Of a DNA stretch of 64,000 bases, positions 34,345-42,856 are shown one piece after another. Within the stretch, counting starts at the first letter, position 1, and each line of letters begins with the position of its first letter. Source of the DNA: an uncultured Caldilineaceae bacterium (GTDB taxonomy: Bacteria; Chloroflexota; Anaerolineae; Caldilineales; Caldilineaceae); assembly GCA_951813625.1 (NCBI GenBank), contig CATOTS010000012.1:62001-126000 (forward strand), read 5' to 3'. Below the pieces are notes generated by a model. It was not told where the DNA came from. It was given only the letters and a program-made list of their open reading frames with translations, and did not search any database. The translations under genes were made by a program, and so were the position numbers.

Positions 34345-36084
34345 ATGGCAGTGATTTTGAAGAGAATTGTCGCAGTTCTCGTAAGCATTTTGTGGCTCAG
34401 CCTGATCGTTGTTCTCCTGGCGGGAACGTTTGTGCCCGGATTTCGCGAGGCTTTGCCCCCGCAAGTGAGAGAGTTTACCGACACCGATGAACTGCGTGAA
34501 CTTCTACAAAACTTTAGCGACTCTTTGCCAGGCGATTTGGGCGCGCTGATTCCAACGGTACCCGAGGCCACGGCAACGCCCACATCGGCTGCGGCCGTGA
34601 CCGCGCCGCCAACAGCCACACGCGTGTCCGCAACACCGACTGCCTCGCCCCCTACCACTGCCCCCGCGACGCCGTCGCCCACACCAACATCGGATGCAGA
34701 GGAGGACGAACAGCCGGTGGTCGAGGAGGTCGTTCCGGTCTCGGTGACGGTGTCCCTGCAAGCGGAGCTGCGTACCGCCCCCAGCGAAGTGGCGGACGTC
34801 ATCGGGCTGGTCGCCATCGGCGGCACGGTCTTCATCGACGGAAGGGACTCCGCCGGCAACTGGTACCGGTTGGAGGACGGAACCTGGATTAGCGCTGATG
34901 CCCTCGTCGCAGCCCCGCAAGAACAGGTCCCGGTTGTGACGGCCGAGACGCAACAGGCCAGCACCGAAGTTGAGGCGCAACCGACCCAAACCGAAGTACC
35001 CGCGGCCACCCCGATCGTTCAACTTGAGGCCGTGCAGGCTCTTGTCAGCCTCGACGCGAATCTGCGTTCCGGCCCGGGAACAGATTTCGAGCGCGTGGAC
35101 GGCGTCTTTGCCGGCGATGAGGTGTCGGTCGTCGGCCAGTCCGCCGATGGAGAATGGTATCTGCTTGATGGCAGCGCCTGGTTGTTCGCGGCCCTCGTGG
35201 TTGAAGCGGTCGATGTACCCGTTGTCTCTGAAGACGGCGTAGGGGTTCAGCAGGCGGAGGGCGGCGAAGAGCAGGCGGGAGGCGACGAAGAGCAGGTGGA
35301 AGGTGATGACGAGCAGGCGGAAGGCGACGAACAGCAGGTGGAAGGCGATGAAGAGCAGGTGGAGGGTGTTGAATTGCAGCCGACATCATTCGTCAATGCA
35401 CCGCTCGGCGCCAACTTGCGCTCGGGGCCAGGCGTTCAGTTCGAACGCGTTGAAGGTATCCAACAGGGTGCCAGCTTGACCGTTGTTGCGCAGGATGCCA
35501 GCGGCGACTGGCTGAAACTGGACAGTGGTCTCTGGATTTTCGCCGCGCTTGTGGACGATGTGCCCGAGTACCTGCCGGTAGATACAGGGGAAGAAACCAG
35601 CACCGAAGCGGATGACGCGGGCGAAGAAGACGAAGCCCTTGAAGAGGCATCCGCCTTGGACGAAGTAGACGAAGCCCCTGAGGAGACACCTGCCTTGGAC
35701 GAAGAAGACGGGGCAGACAATGGGGAAACGGACGGTACCCTGCCGCCCGATGAGTCCGAGGATGTGCAGGGCGAGCAGACGGAAGACGAGCAGACGGAAG
35801 ACGAGGCTCCGGCCGTATTGGCAACGGTCAACACAGATGCCAATCTTCGCAACGGGCCGGGTCTTGAAGCGACGATCGTCGCCTCGGTCCTGGCGGGAAC
35901 GCAGGTGACCGTCATCGGCCGCTCGGAGGACGGGCAGTGGCTCCATCTTGGCGATGATCAATGGATTTTCGCTACGCTGGTGGACATTCCTACGACTGAG
36001 GAGGAAGAAGAGGAAGAAACGGGCGCTGACGGTGGCAGCGAGGCGGACGATGAAGAAGAGGACAACAGCAGCGCGCAGGGATAG
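34345..36084 (+). CDS. Membrane-anchored protein with four SH3b domains and acidic repeats
   Basis: A 579-residue protein. A signal/anchor helix lies at residues 8-28. A Thr/Pro/Ala linker (74-116) precedes four bacterial SH3 (SH3b) modules at about 132-189, 231-285, 348-404 and 489-547; modules 2-4 share the NLRSGPG or NLRNGPG core and W(I/L)FA(A/T)LV end. Between modules 2 and 3 there is a degenerate tandem repeat of the type GDEEQVEG (~306-341), and between 3 and 4 a Glu/Asp-rich spacer; the C-terminus is also polyacidic. SH3b modules usually bind cell-wall peptides, so this may be an envelope-associated scaffold or adhesion protein. No enzyme domain is visible. Confidence 0.8.
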   Translation: MAVILKRIVAVLVSILWLSLIVVLLAGTFVPGFREALPPQVREFTDTDELRELLQNFSDSLPGDLGALIPTVPEATATPTSAAAVTAPPTATRVSATPTASPPTTAPATPSPTPTSDAEEDEQPVVEEVVPVSVTVSLQAELRTAPSEVADVIGLVAIGGTVFIDGRDSAGNWYRLEDGTWISADALVAAPQEQVPVVTAETQQASTEVEAQPTQTEVPAATPIVQLEAVQALVSLDANLRSGPGTDFERVDGVFAGDEVSVVGQSADGEWYLLDGSAWLFAALVVEAVDVPVVSEDGVGVQQAEGGEEQAGGDEEQVEGDDEQAEGDEQQVEGDEEQVEGVELQPTSFVNAPLGANLRSGPGVQFERVEGIQQGASLTVVAQDASGDWLKLDSGLWIFAALVDDVPEYLPVDTGEETSTEADDAGEEDEALEEASALDEVDEAPEETPALDEEDGADNGETDGTLPPDESEDVQGEQTEDEQTEDEAPAVLATVNTDANLRNGPGLEATIVASVLAGTQVTVIGRSEDGQWLHLGDDQWIFATLVDIPTTEEEEEEETGADGGSEADDEEEDNSSAQG

Positions 36085-36368
36085 CTCATCGACCGGCCCT
36101 TTTCTGGATGTCACTTGCTCCGCGGCCGCGGGCGCCAAAAGCTCAAAAACGAAATCCTGAATCGCGACAATATAACGCCGTATCGGCATAACGGTTGCCG
36201 CCACTCTACATTCAAGTTTCAGATTGACGAGTCGGTGGGTGAATCCAGCAGTTCGACAGCTGGGCGGAAACCAATCCGGCCGTGCGGCGTATTTATTTGC
36301 AGCCGGTTCAAACCGGGAGACTTTACTCCCCTCTTTGCGCCGGTTCCCGCAAGCATGGAGAGGAACGG

Positions 36369-37643
36369 ATGCGTATACTGCTTTACACTGGAAAGGGAGG
36401 CGTCGGCAAGACAAGTGTCAGCGCGGCTTGCGCGCTGCGCTGCGCAGAGCTGGGCTACCGTACGGTCGTACTCAGCACAGACGCCGCGCACAGTCTCGGA
36501 GACAGTTTCAACACCCGCATAGGCAGCGAGCTAGTCGAGCTGGCGCCCAATCTGTGGGGGCAGGAGATCGACCTGCTGCATCAGATGGACAAATACTGGG
36601 GGCGCGTGCAGGAGTATCTGAACGTACTGTTCTCCTGGCGGGGGATGGACTCTCTTGTGGCCGAAGAGACGTCGGTGCTGCCGGGAATGGAAGAGCTCGC
36701 CAGCCTGATGCACATTACGCATCTGGCCGACAGCGGCGCGTTTGACGTCATCATCATCGATGCTGCGCCGACAGGGTCCACACTGCAACTCCTCAGTTTT
36801 CCCGAAATCGCCCGCTGGTTTATCGAGAAAATTATGCCCTTCGAGCGCCGGACATTGCAGATCGCGCGGCCAATTGTTTCGCGCATGAGCGACATCCCGC
36901 TGCCCGACGACAGCATGTTCGAGAGCGTAGAAGAACTGGTGAATGTGCTCGAACGCACCAGTCTTCTTCTCAGCGATAGCAGCACCAGCAGTATGCGGCT
37001 GGTGATCAACCCGGAGAGGATGGTCATCAAGGAGGCGCAGCGCGCCTACGCCTATCTCAACCTCTATGGCTATGCGGTCGACTCGGTTGTCTGCAACCGG
37101 GTCTTTCCACGGGATCTGCAGGAGGCGTACTTCAGCGGCTGGGTCGAGGCGCAACAGCGCAATCTCGCTTTCGTTGAAGAGGCTTTCCAGCCATTGCCGA
37201 TTCTCCAGATACCGTTCTTTGCCGAGGAGGTGCTGGGCCAGGATATGCTCCGGCGGATGGCTGCGACGGTCTTTGGGGAGGAGCCGGCGCGCGGCGGGCA
37301 GGGAGACCCGACGCAACTCTATTATCAAGGTGAACCGCAGAGGGTCTTCGTTCGCGACGGCCACTACGTGCTCAGCATCGCGCTGCCGCTGGTGGAAAAG
37401 GAGGAGGTGCACCTGCACCGCAGCGTCGTCGACGAGTTGATCGTGCGCATCGGCAACTGGAAGCGAAACATCGCGCTGCCGACCGGGCTGGCGCGACTGA
37501 AGATCGACAGCGCGAAGTACGACGGCGACCGGCTGAATATCCTGTTCCGCAAGGAGGATGGCGACTCGGGCGATGCAGTCGAGTCATTACAGCGCGGCCC
37601 CTGGGCGCAACTGAAGTCGCGTTTGCAGGGCGAGGGCGCTTAG
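36369..37643 (+). CDS. ArsA/GET3-family ATPase
   Basis: A 424-residue P-loop ATPase. The deviant Walker A GKGGVGKTS is at residues 8-16, the switch-I segment STDAAHSLGDSF at ~36-47, and the switch-II DAAPTGSTLQLL near 128-139. The C-terminal ~100 residues form an Hsp20-like beta domain seen in bacterial ArsA-type proteins (YVLSIALPLVEKEEVHLHR). No arsB, arsR or arsC genes are near, so an arsenite-pump role is not supported. A membrane-protein-targeting or other ATP-switch role is possible. GAGAGGAA lies 5 nt before the chosen ATG; earlier in-frame starts lack this. Confidence 0.85.
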   Translation: MRILLYTGKGGVGKTSVSAACALRCAELGYRTVVLSTDAAHSLGDSFNTRIGSELVELAPNLWGQEIDLLHQMDKYWGRVQEYLNVLFSWRGMDSLVAEETSVLPGMEELASLMHITHLADSGAFDVIIIDAAPTGSTLQLLSFPEIARWFIEKIMPFERRTLQIARPIVSRMSDIPLPDDSMFESVEELVNVLERTSLLLSDSSTSSMRLVINPERMVIKEAQRAYAYLNLYGYAVDSVVCNRVFPRDLQEAYFSGWVEAQQRNLAFVEEAFQPLPILQIPFFAEEVLGQDMLRRMAATVFGEEPARGGQGDPTQLYYQGEPQRVFVRDGHYVLSIALPLVEKEEVHLHRSVVDELIVRIGNWKRNIALPTGLARLKIDSAKYDGDRLNILFRKEDGDSGDAVESLQRGPWAQLKSRLQGEGA

Positions 37644-38000
37644 GTCGATTGCGGGTCGCGGCACAACCGCTAATCTTGCAATTGTTGTAACTACCCAGCC
37701 GCTATCTTTCTGCGACCATGAATGAGGTGAGCGAAGGTGTTTTCTCTCTCCTCACTCCGCTTTACTCTCTCCTTGCTTCTTGGACGGTCGGGCCTGCGGC
37801 CCTCCCTTGTGCGGGGGGACTCCCCCCGCAACGCCCCCCTCCAAAACCAGCGCTCACCGACAGTACGTCGTCATTCCTGCAGTGCGGCTTATCCAACGTG
37901 GCGGCGGCCAGCCGAATTCGCAATCAGAGAATCTGAATGGCGGCGGGGATGAAGCACTGGTCGAGACAGAAGCTGTATGTGGCTGAGCAATTACCAATTG
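37644..38000. other. 357-bp convergent intergenic region; no gene seen, holds repeat copy 4
   Basis: Short open frames here follow the dispersed repeat and have no family resemblance. The region separates the ArsA-type gene (+) from the CrtI-like gene (-). I see no T-tailed terminator. Confidence 0.6.
37687..37842 (+). repeat. Dispersed hairpin repeat, copy 4
   Basis: It matches 32225-32381 over its whole length, including CGAAGGTGTTTTCTCTCTCC, CACTCCGCTTTACTCTCTCC, CGGTCGGGCCTGCGGCC and the GCGGGGGG / CCCCCCGC stem. The match ends abruptly after CAACGCCCCCCT, where copy 3 continues. Confidence 0.8.
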
Positions 38001-39422
38001 TCAATCTTGCATTCGTGTCAGCGCGGCGCGGGCCGCGTTGTATCCGCACATACCGTGGACGCCCGCGCCGGGCGGGGTGGAGGATGAGCAGAGATAGAGG
38101 CCGCGTACGGGCGTGCTGTAGGGTGGAAAGCGCAGCATCGGCCGCGTCCAGAGTTGGCGAAAATCGTTTGCGCCGCTGCTGATGTCTCCGCCGACGTAAT
38201 TGGGGTTGTAACGCTCAAAATCGGCGCTGTTGAGAGCGGCGCGCGCCAGAATTGTGTCCTGAAAGCCGGGCGCAAAGCGTTCGATCTGCGCTTCGATGGC
38301 AGACGTCATATCGACCGTTGAGCCGTGCGGCGTGTGGCAGTAGGCCCAGAGGGTGTGCTTGCCCGCGGGCGCACGGGTGCTGTCAAACCGGCTATGCTGC
38401 GCGACCAGCACATAGGGACGCTCGGGTATGCGGCCGCTGCAGGCCGCCTCTTCCGATGCGGCAATCTCCGCCAGCGTGCCGCCCAGATGAACCGTGCCGG
38501 CATTTCGACAGGTCTCGGCGCGCCAGGGTACTGGCTCGCTGAGGGCATAGTCCACTTTGTAGACGCCCGGACCGTACCGAAACCTCTCCAGTCTGCGCCG
38601 ATAGGCGGCCGGCAGCCGGTTCCCCGCCAGCCGCAAGACCTGCCTTGGCGTCACGTCCAGCAGGACCGCCCGGCTGGGCGGCAGTTCGTCCAGCGACTTC
38701 ACCGGCCATCCGGCCACAATGTCCCCGCCCAATGCCCGCAGATAGGCGCCCATCGCGTCGGCAATGGCCTGAGAGCCGCCGCGCGGAAACGGCCAGCCCA
38801 CCGCGTGTCCCAGCATCCCCAGCACCAGCCCGAAGGATGAGGAAAAGGGTTGGCGAAAATCCAGAAGCGAGTGGGCAACAAGGCCGGCGAAAAGCGCCCG
38901 TGCCCGTTCTCCACTGAAAAGGAGGGGAGAAAGCAGCTGCGCCGGCCAAACGCCGGCAAGGCCGAATCGGACCAGCGCGCCGAGATGGACGGTCAGAGGA
39001 TGCGGCCCCAGCAGGGTTGGCGCCAGTTTTGGCCAGTCTGCCGCCAGCGGGCCGAAGAGCCGGACCCAGTTCTGGCCGTCCAGGCCGATGGATGAGGCGG
39101 TCTGCTCCAACGAACGATGGAGGCCGACCGCGGATCCGTCGTCGAGCGGATGCGCTACCGCGATGTCGGGCTGCACCCACTCGACGCCGAAACGTTCGAG
39201 GGGAAGAGCGCTGAGAAAGGGGGACCCGGGCGCCAGGGGGTGGATCGCGGCGCAGACGTCATGGCGGAAGCCGGGCAGCGTCAGTTCAGCTGTGCGCGTT
39301 CCGCCTCCGAGCGAGTCCCTGGCTTCGATCAGGAGTACGGAGCGGCCGGCGCGAGCGAAAGTTATGGCGGCGGCGAGCCCATTCGGGCCGGAGCCGACGA
39401 CAACGGCGTCATAGTTCGGCAT
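38001..39422 (-). CDS. Phytoene-desaturase-like FAD-dependent oxidoreductase
   Basis: A 473-residue flavoprotein of the CrtI/PYROXD2 group. The dinucleotide-binding VVVGSGPNGLAAAITFARAG is at residues 7-26, followed by LIEARDSLGGGTRT. Near the C-terminus, GLYLCSSSTPPGAGVHGMCGYNAA is the second FAD motif. Members desaturate carotenoids or act on other hydrophobic substrates. No phytoene synthase or other carotenoid genes are present in the window, so a pigment role is unsupported. It overlaps the small upstream gene by 14 bp and is the last gene of a ten-gene minus-strand run. Confidence 0.82.
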   Translation of the reverse strand: MPNYDAVVVGSGPNGLAAAITFARAGRSVLLIEARDSLGGGTRTAELTLPGFRHDVCAAIHPLAPGSPFLSALPLERFGVEWVQPDIAVAHPLDDGSAVGLHRSLEQTASSIGLDGQNWVRLFGPLAADWPKLAPTLLGPHPLTVHLGALVRFGLAGVWPAQLLSPLLFSGERARALFAGLVAHSLLDFRQPFSSSFGLVLGMLGHAVGWPFPRGGSQAIADAMGAYLRALGGDIVAGWPVKSLDELPPSRAVLLDVTPRQVLRLAGNRLPAAYRRRLERFRYGPGVYKVDYALSEPVPWRAETCRNAGTVHLGGTLAEIAASEEAACSGRIPERPYVLVAQHSRFDSTRAPAGKHTLWAYCHTPHGSTVDMTSAIEAQIERFAPGFQDTILARAALNSADFERYNPNYVGGDISSGANDFRQLWTRPMLRFPPYSTPVRGLYLCSSSTPPGAGVHGMCGYNAARAALTRMQD

Positions 39423-39705
39423 CCGCGTCCACCAGGCGCAGCCGCTGCGGGCTGCGGTCGTCTACCCGCTGCACGATGCCGCGCGCCTCCAGGTCGAGCT
39501 TGACCGACACAACGTACCAGGAGACGGAGCCATCGAATGTGTCGCCGATTCGTTCCCCAACCAGGTCTGCCAGCTGGCCGAAGGAAGTCCCCGGCTGCTC
39601 CCGCAGGACCTGCTCGATCGCCTGCCGAACAGTGTCATACTTGCTTCTGTCGATATTGACGCCCTGCTTTCCCTGCGGATGCAGGGTCTTGATCTTCTGG
39701 CTCAC
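39409..39705 (-). CDS. Small conserved protein (DUF6958-like)
   Basis: A 98-residue protein beginning at GTG, with AAGGAGA about 7 nt upstream, which decides the start. KIKTLHPQGKQGVNI and KYDTVRQAI lead into a compact helical domain, and SWYVVSVKLDLEARG near residues 66-80 looks like a winged-helix recognition segment. The pattern resembles a small family I know as DUF6958, whose role is unknown. A longer in-frame reading upstream lies inside the Rieske gene and is rejected. It sits between the Rieske and CrtI-like genes, 22 bp after the former. Confidence 0.7.
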   Translation of the reverse strand: MSQKIKTLHPQGKQGVNIDRSKYDTVRQAIEQVLREQPGTSFGQLADLVGERIGDTFDGSVSWYVVSVKLDLEARGIVQRVDDRSPQRLRLVDADAEL

Positions 39706-39727
39706 GCATCTCTCCTTGCTCCGAGCC

Positions 39728-41509
39728 TTACTCGCCTTCGAACAGTTTTTCGTTGCGGTGGAGGCGGCGGGCGATGCCGAAGGTCTGGCCCTGCGCCCGC
39801 ATCGTGGGTGCGTGGGCGGCAAGATAGCGGGACGCGGCGACCAGCACATGCACGGCCTGTTCCTGGGAATCCGGCTCGGCAGCGAGCAGGTCATGCTGGC
39901 GGAAGGCTGCTTCGATACACTGGATCGTGTGGAAATCGCGGTCTTCGCGCAGGAGAAGCGCGCCCAATTCGGCACGCAGCTTCGCCGCCGCGCCGCCCTG
40001 GAAGAGAAACCCACCGACCGCGCCCCCGGCTTCGTTCACCTGCTGCTGCTGGTCCAGCATCTCTGCAAGCGGCGGGAGTTGAGGGGATGCGCCGTTGCCG
40101 CTGGATGGGGCAGGGAGCCTGGCCGCGGGAATGTTGAGGAAGCGGTCGAGATAGATGCTCATCGCCGCGTCAAATACCCCCCGCAGTAGGAGCAGATAGT
40201 CATCCGGCGGCGCGTACCCTTCCAGGCGGCGCAGACCTTGATGGACGGCGCTGGCGAAGGTGAAGGTGTGCATTGCCGTGTCCCAGTCGCCGAACTCGTT
40301 GCTGGTGTGGAAGCGGGCAATGCGCAAAGCCGCGGCATAGGCGACCACGGCGGCCAGCTCCACCTCGCCGGCGCCGGCCCGCAGCGCATCGAGCAGCGCG
40401 GCCGCGATGGCGTGCGGATCATCGTCCAGCAAGACCGGAACGAGGTCATCGCGGCCGGCCCAACGGCCGCGCAGAGCCTGACCGGCGGCGAGGGCGGAGG
40501 GAATCTGGGCGCGCGCGTCGCGCAGCAGATCGATCAGGTCGATGGGATTGCGCCACGCGTTGGACTCCTCCATGCGCTGGGCCGAGGCATAGCCGGGCAC
40601 CAGGCTGGTCAGTACCGTTTCCGCCTGTTCCCAGCCGACGATATCAAGCGCTTCGAAGGCCTTGTTGGTAAAGTCGAGAGGATGGCCGACGTCAATGTAA
40701 CGGAAATCCGTGGCCGCGCTGAATAGGATATCGGCCATCTGCTGCGGACCGGCCCCGGCGCGCAGTGCGGTGATGATGCAGCGTTCTGCGCCCTGCGCGT
40801 CGCGCACCAGAATGAAGCGGCGGAACCACTGTTTGAGAGTTGTCAGATCCGGGCTGCCGTCGGGCAGCGGCGTTACCGGGAAGCGCGGCGAGCTGCCGGC
40901 CGCATCGGCCGCGACGGCTGCAAGGCCGTGGGCCAGGGCTTTGGCCCGGTCCTCGCGGCCGAGGCTGGGCAGAAGATTCTGGAAGCAGGTGAGCATGGTC
41001 AAGCCCTGCCCCCAGCCCTCCATGCGGTAGCGCGTCCCAAACTCAAGACCGGCGGCAAAGGGCGACATGGTGTCGCCGGCTTCATCGACCAGCGTAATGG
41101 CGGCCTTGGCCACAACCAGCGAAAGGTTGCGCTCCAGACCGACGTCCAGCCGCTGCCGCTGGTGCTCCACGGGATCGCGGCGCGGCGCGACATCCACAAA
41201 TACATCGCCGTTGCGCACCTCCACCGGGAAGCTGGGCGTGTCGTCCGCCCACAGATCGAAAGCGCCGCCGGTGCAGAGATCGAAGCGGGCGTGGTGCCAA
41301 TGGCAGGTGAGGATGCCATCCTGGACGCTGCCGCGATCGAGTGGAAAGCCCATGTGGGGGCAGCGATTGTCCAGCGCGTAGATTTCGCCTTCGTGATGGA
41401 CGAGAACAATTACGTGGCCGTTCACGCGCACGGTGCGCAGGCCATCCTGGGAAACTTCTGCGACAGATGCGATACGCTGGTAGTTGTCAGCGCCGACCGC
41501 TGTGGTCAT
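39728..41509 (-). CDS. Rieske 2Fe-2S protein with long C-terminal helical domain
   Basis: A 593-residue protein. A bacterial Rieske ferredoxin-type domain covers ~residues 9-108: the cluster ligands are Cys50 and His52 in RCPHMGFP, and Cys69 and His72 in TCHWHHARFD. The remaining ~480 residues are mostly helical, rich in Ala, and hold several His/Asp/Glu sets (FHTSNEFGDWDTAMHTF, VGHPLDFTNKAFE). I do not recognise that domain as a standard oxygenase. It could be a redox enzyme using the Rieske centre as electron relay. GGAGG lies 7 nt before the ATG. It is followed by the small DUF gene and preceded by an MFS transporter. Confidence 0.78.
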   Translation of the reverse strand: MTTAVGADNYQRIASVAEVSQDGLRTVRVNGHVIVLVHHEGEIYALDNRCPHMGFPLDRGSVQDGILTCHWHHARFDLCTGGAFDLWADDTPSFPVEVRNGDVFVDVAPRRDPVEHQRQRLDVGLERNLSLVVAKAAITLVDEAGDTMSPFAAGLEFGTRYRMEGWGQGLTMLTCFQNLLPSLGREDRAKALAHGLAAVAADAAGSSPRFPVTPLPDGSPDLTTLKQWFRRFILVRDAQGAERCIITALRAGAGPQQMADILFSAATDFRYIDVGHPLDFTNKAFEALDIVGWEQAETVLTSLVPGYASAQRMEESNAWRNPIDLIDLLRDARAQIPSALAAGQALRGRWAGRDDLVPVLLDDDPHAIAAALLDALRAGAGEVELAAVVAYAAALRIARFHTSNEFGDWDTAMHTFTFASAVHQGLRRLEGYAPPDDYLLLLRGVFDAAMSIYLDRFLNIPAARLPAPSSGNGASPQLPPLAEMLDQQQQVNEAGGAVGGFLFQGGAAAKLRAELGALLLREDRDFHTIQCIEAAFRQHDLLAAEPDSQEQAVHVLVAASRYLAAHAPTMRAQGQTFGIARRLHRNEKLFEGE

Positions 41510-41611
41510 TTTGGGCCTCCTGAATTAGATTCTGCCTTCCATGGTTCGTACTGTACATTGCATTTCCCTCGCGGCCGGTCCGGCACAGTTCGGACGGCCG
41601 CAGAAATCGCG

Positions 41612-42856
41612 CTACGGTTGCGATTCACGCGCCTCGCGCACGGCGGTGAGCGCGATCCAGCCCATCAGCGCCAGCGCCGACCAGAAGAGAAAGGGCACGC
41701 CGGGGCCGAAGGATGCAAGGCTGTTGCCGAGCGGCGGCGCGGCCACGGAGCCAATGCGCGAGATGGCCATGATCATACCGGTGGCCGTGCCGGCAAGTGC
41801 CGGACCGACGCCGCGCAGCTCGATGATCAGCGTCATCAGCGTGGCCATGTAGCCGTCGCGCATGATGCCGGCGAAAATGACGGCCAGCCAGACCGCGATC
41901 CCCTGCGCGATCGACAGAACACCAAAGCCGACCGTGAACATCAACGCGGCCACCAGCAACAGCGGACGGCGCATGCCCAGACGGTCGGATAGCAGCGAGA
42001 GCGGAAGCGTGAAAAGCAAACTGGCCAGGTGGAAACTGGCCAGTGCAAGGTCGGCCGCGTCCGGGTCCCAGGCCTGGTCGCGCAGATAGAGGGGCAGATA
42101 GCCGAGCGCGCCTTGAATCGCGCCGCCGATGCCGAACATCGCCACCGCCAGCAGCCAGACGTTGCGTAGACGGGCGACTTGCACCAAAGAGTCGCGCAGC
42201 GAAGGTCGGTCTGGCGGCTCTGCGCTTGGGCTCGCCGCCGCTTCAGGCCTGGAGAGCGCCCAGAGGACGCCGACGATTACGGCCAACACCGCGTAGAAGA
42301 GCAGCACATTGCGCCAGCCCCCCAGCAACGGAGACAGGTAGGTTGCGCTGATCCAGGAGCCGAGCAGGAAGCCGAGCGCCATGCCAGCCGAGACGACGCC
42401 GTTCGCCATGCCCAGGCGCGGCCCCGCGAACCAGATGCCGCAGGTCTTGTGAACGTTCATCGGCGCCGCCATGGGGAAGAGGCCTGCGATCAGAACGGTC
42501 GTCGTCAGGCTGGCGAAATCGCCGGCGAAGGCTCGCATTGCGCCGGTGATGCCTGTCAGCAGGCAGGCGATGACGAGCATGCGCCGCGCGCCAATGCGGT
42601 CGCCGATTACGCCGCCGGTCAGGCTCATGGCAACGCCCAAGAGCGAGGATGCGCCCCAGACATAGCCGATCTGGACCAGGTCGAGGGAGAGGTCGCGGCC
42701 AATCTCTTCGAACAGCACGGGTAGCGACATCATCGGCATGCCCACGACCAGCGTGTGCGTGAGGGCGGCCAGGGCGAGAACGTACCATCGGTAGGCGCCG
42801 TGGGCGGGGCTGGAGGCAATAGGTGGCGGATCCGGAGCGGTGCGCGGGTCAGACAT
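41612..42856 (-). CDS. Major facilitator superfamily transporter
   Basis: About 414 residues with twelve hydrophobic helices. The loop 2-3 signature is GGVIGDRIGARRML and the symmetrical one in the second half is LSDRLGMRRPLLL. YRWYVLALAALTH starts helix 1. MFS carriers move small solutes using the proton or ion gradient. The start overlaps the SDR stop by 8 bp, so the two are coupled; transport and oxidation of one metabolite is the natural reading. No substrate is indicated by sequence. Confidence 0.85.
   Translation of the reverse strand: MSDPRTAPDPPPIASSPAHGAYRWYVLALAALTHTLVVGMPMMSLPVLFEEIGRDLSLDLVQIGYVWGASSLLGVAMSLTGGVIGDRIGARRMLVIACLLTGITGAMRAFAGDFASLTTTVLIAGLFPMAAPMNVHKTCGIWFAGPRLGMANGVVSAGMALGFLLGSWISATYLSPLLGGWRNVLLFYAVLAVIVGVLWALSRPEAAASPSAEPPDRPSLRDSLVQVARLRNVWLLAVAMFGIGGAIQGALGYLPLYLRDQAWDPDAADLALASFHLASLLFTLPLSLLSDRLGMRRPLLLVAALMFTVGFGVLSIAQGIAVWLAVIFAGIMRDGYMATLMTLIIELRGVGPALAGTATGMIMAISRIGSVAAPPLGNSLASFGPGVPFLFWSALALMGWIALTAVREARESQP

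Noticed and set aside
36369..37643. Arsenite-pump ATPase assignment
   Set aside because: The fold is ArsA/GET3-like, but no arsenic genes are nearby and the Hsp20-like C-terminal domain points to another role.
39706..40014. Long N-terminal extension of the small DUF6958-like protein
   Set aside because: It overlaps the end of the Rieske gene in another frame; the GTG at 39705 has a good ribosome site and the family-like start.
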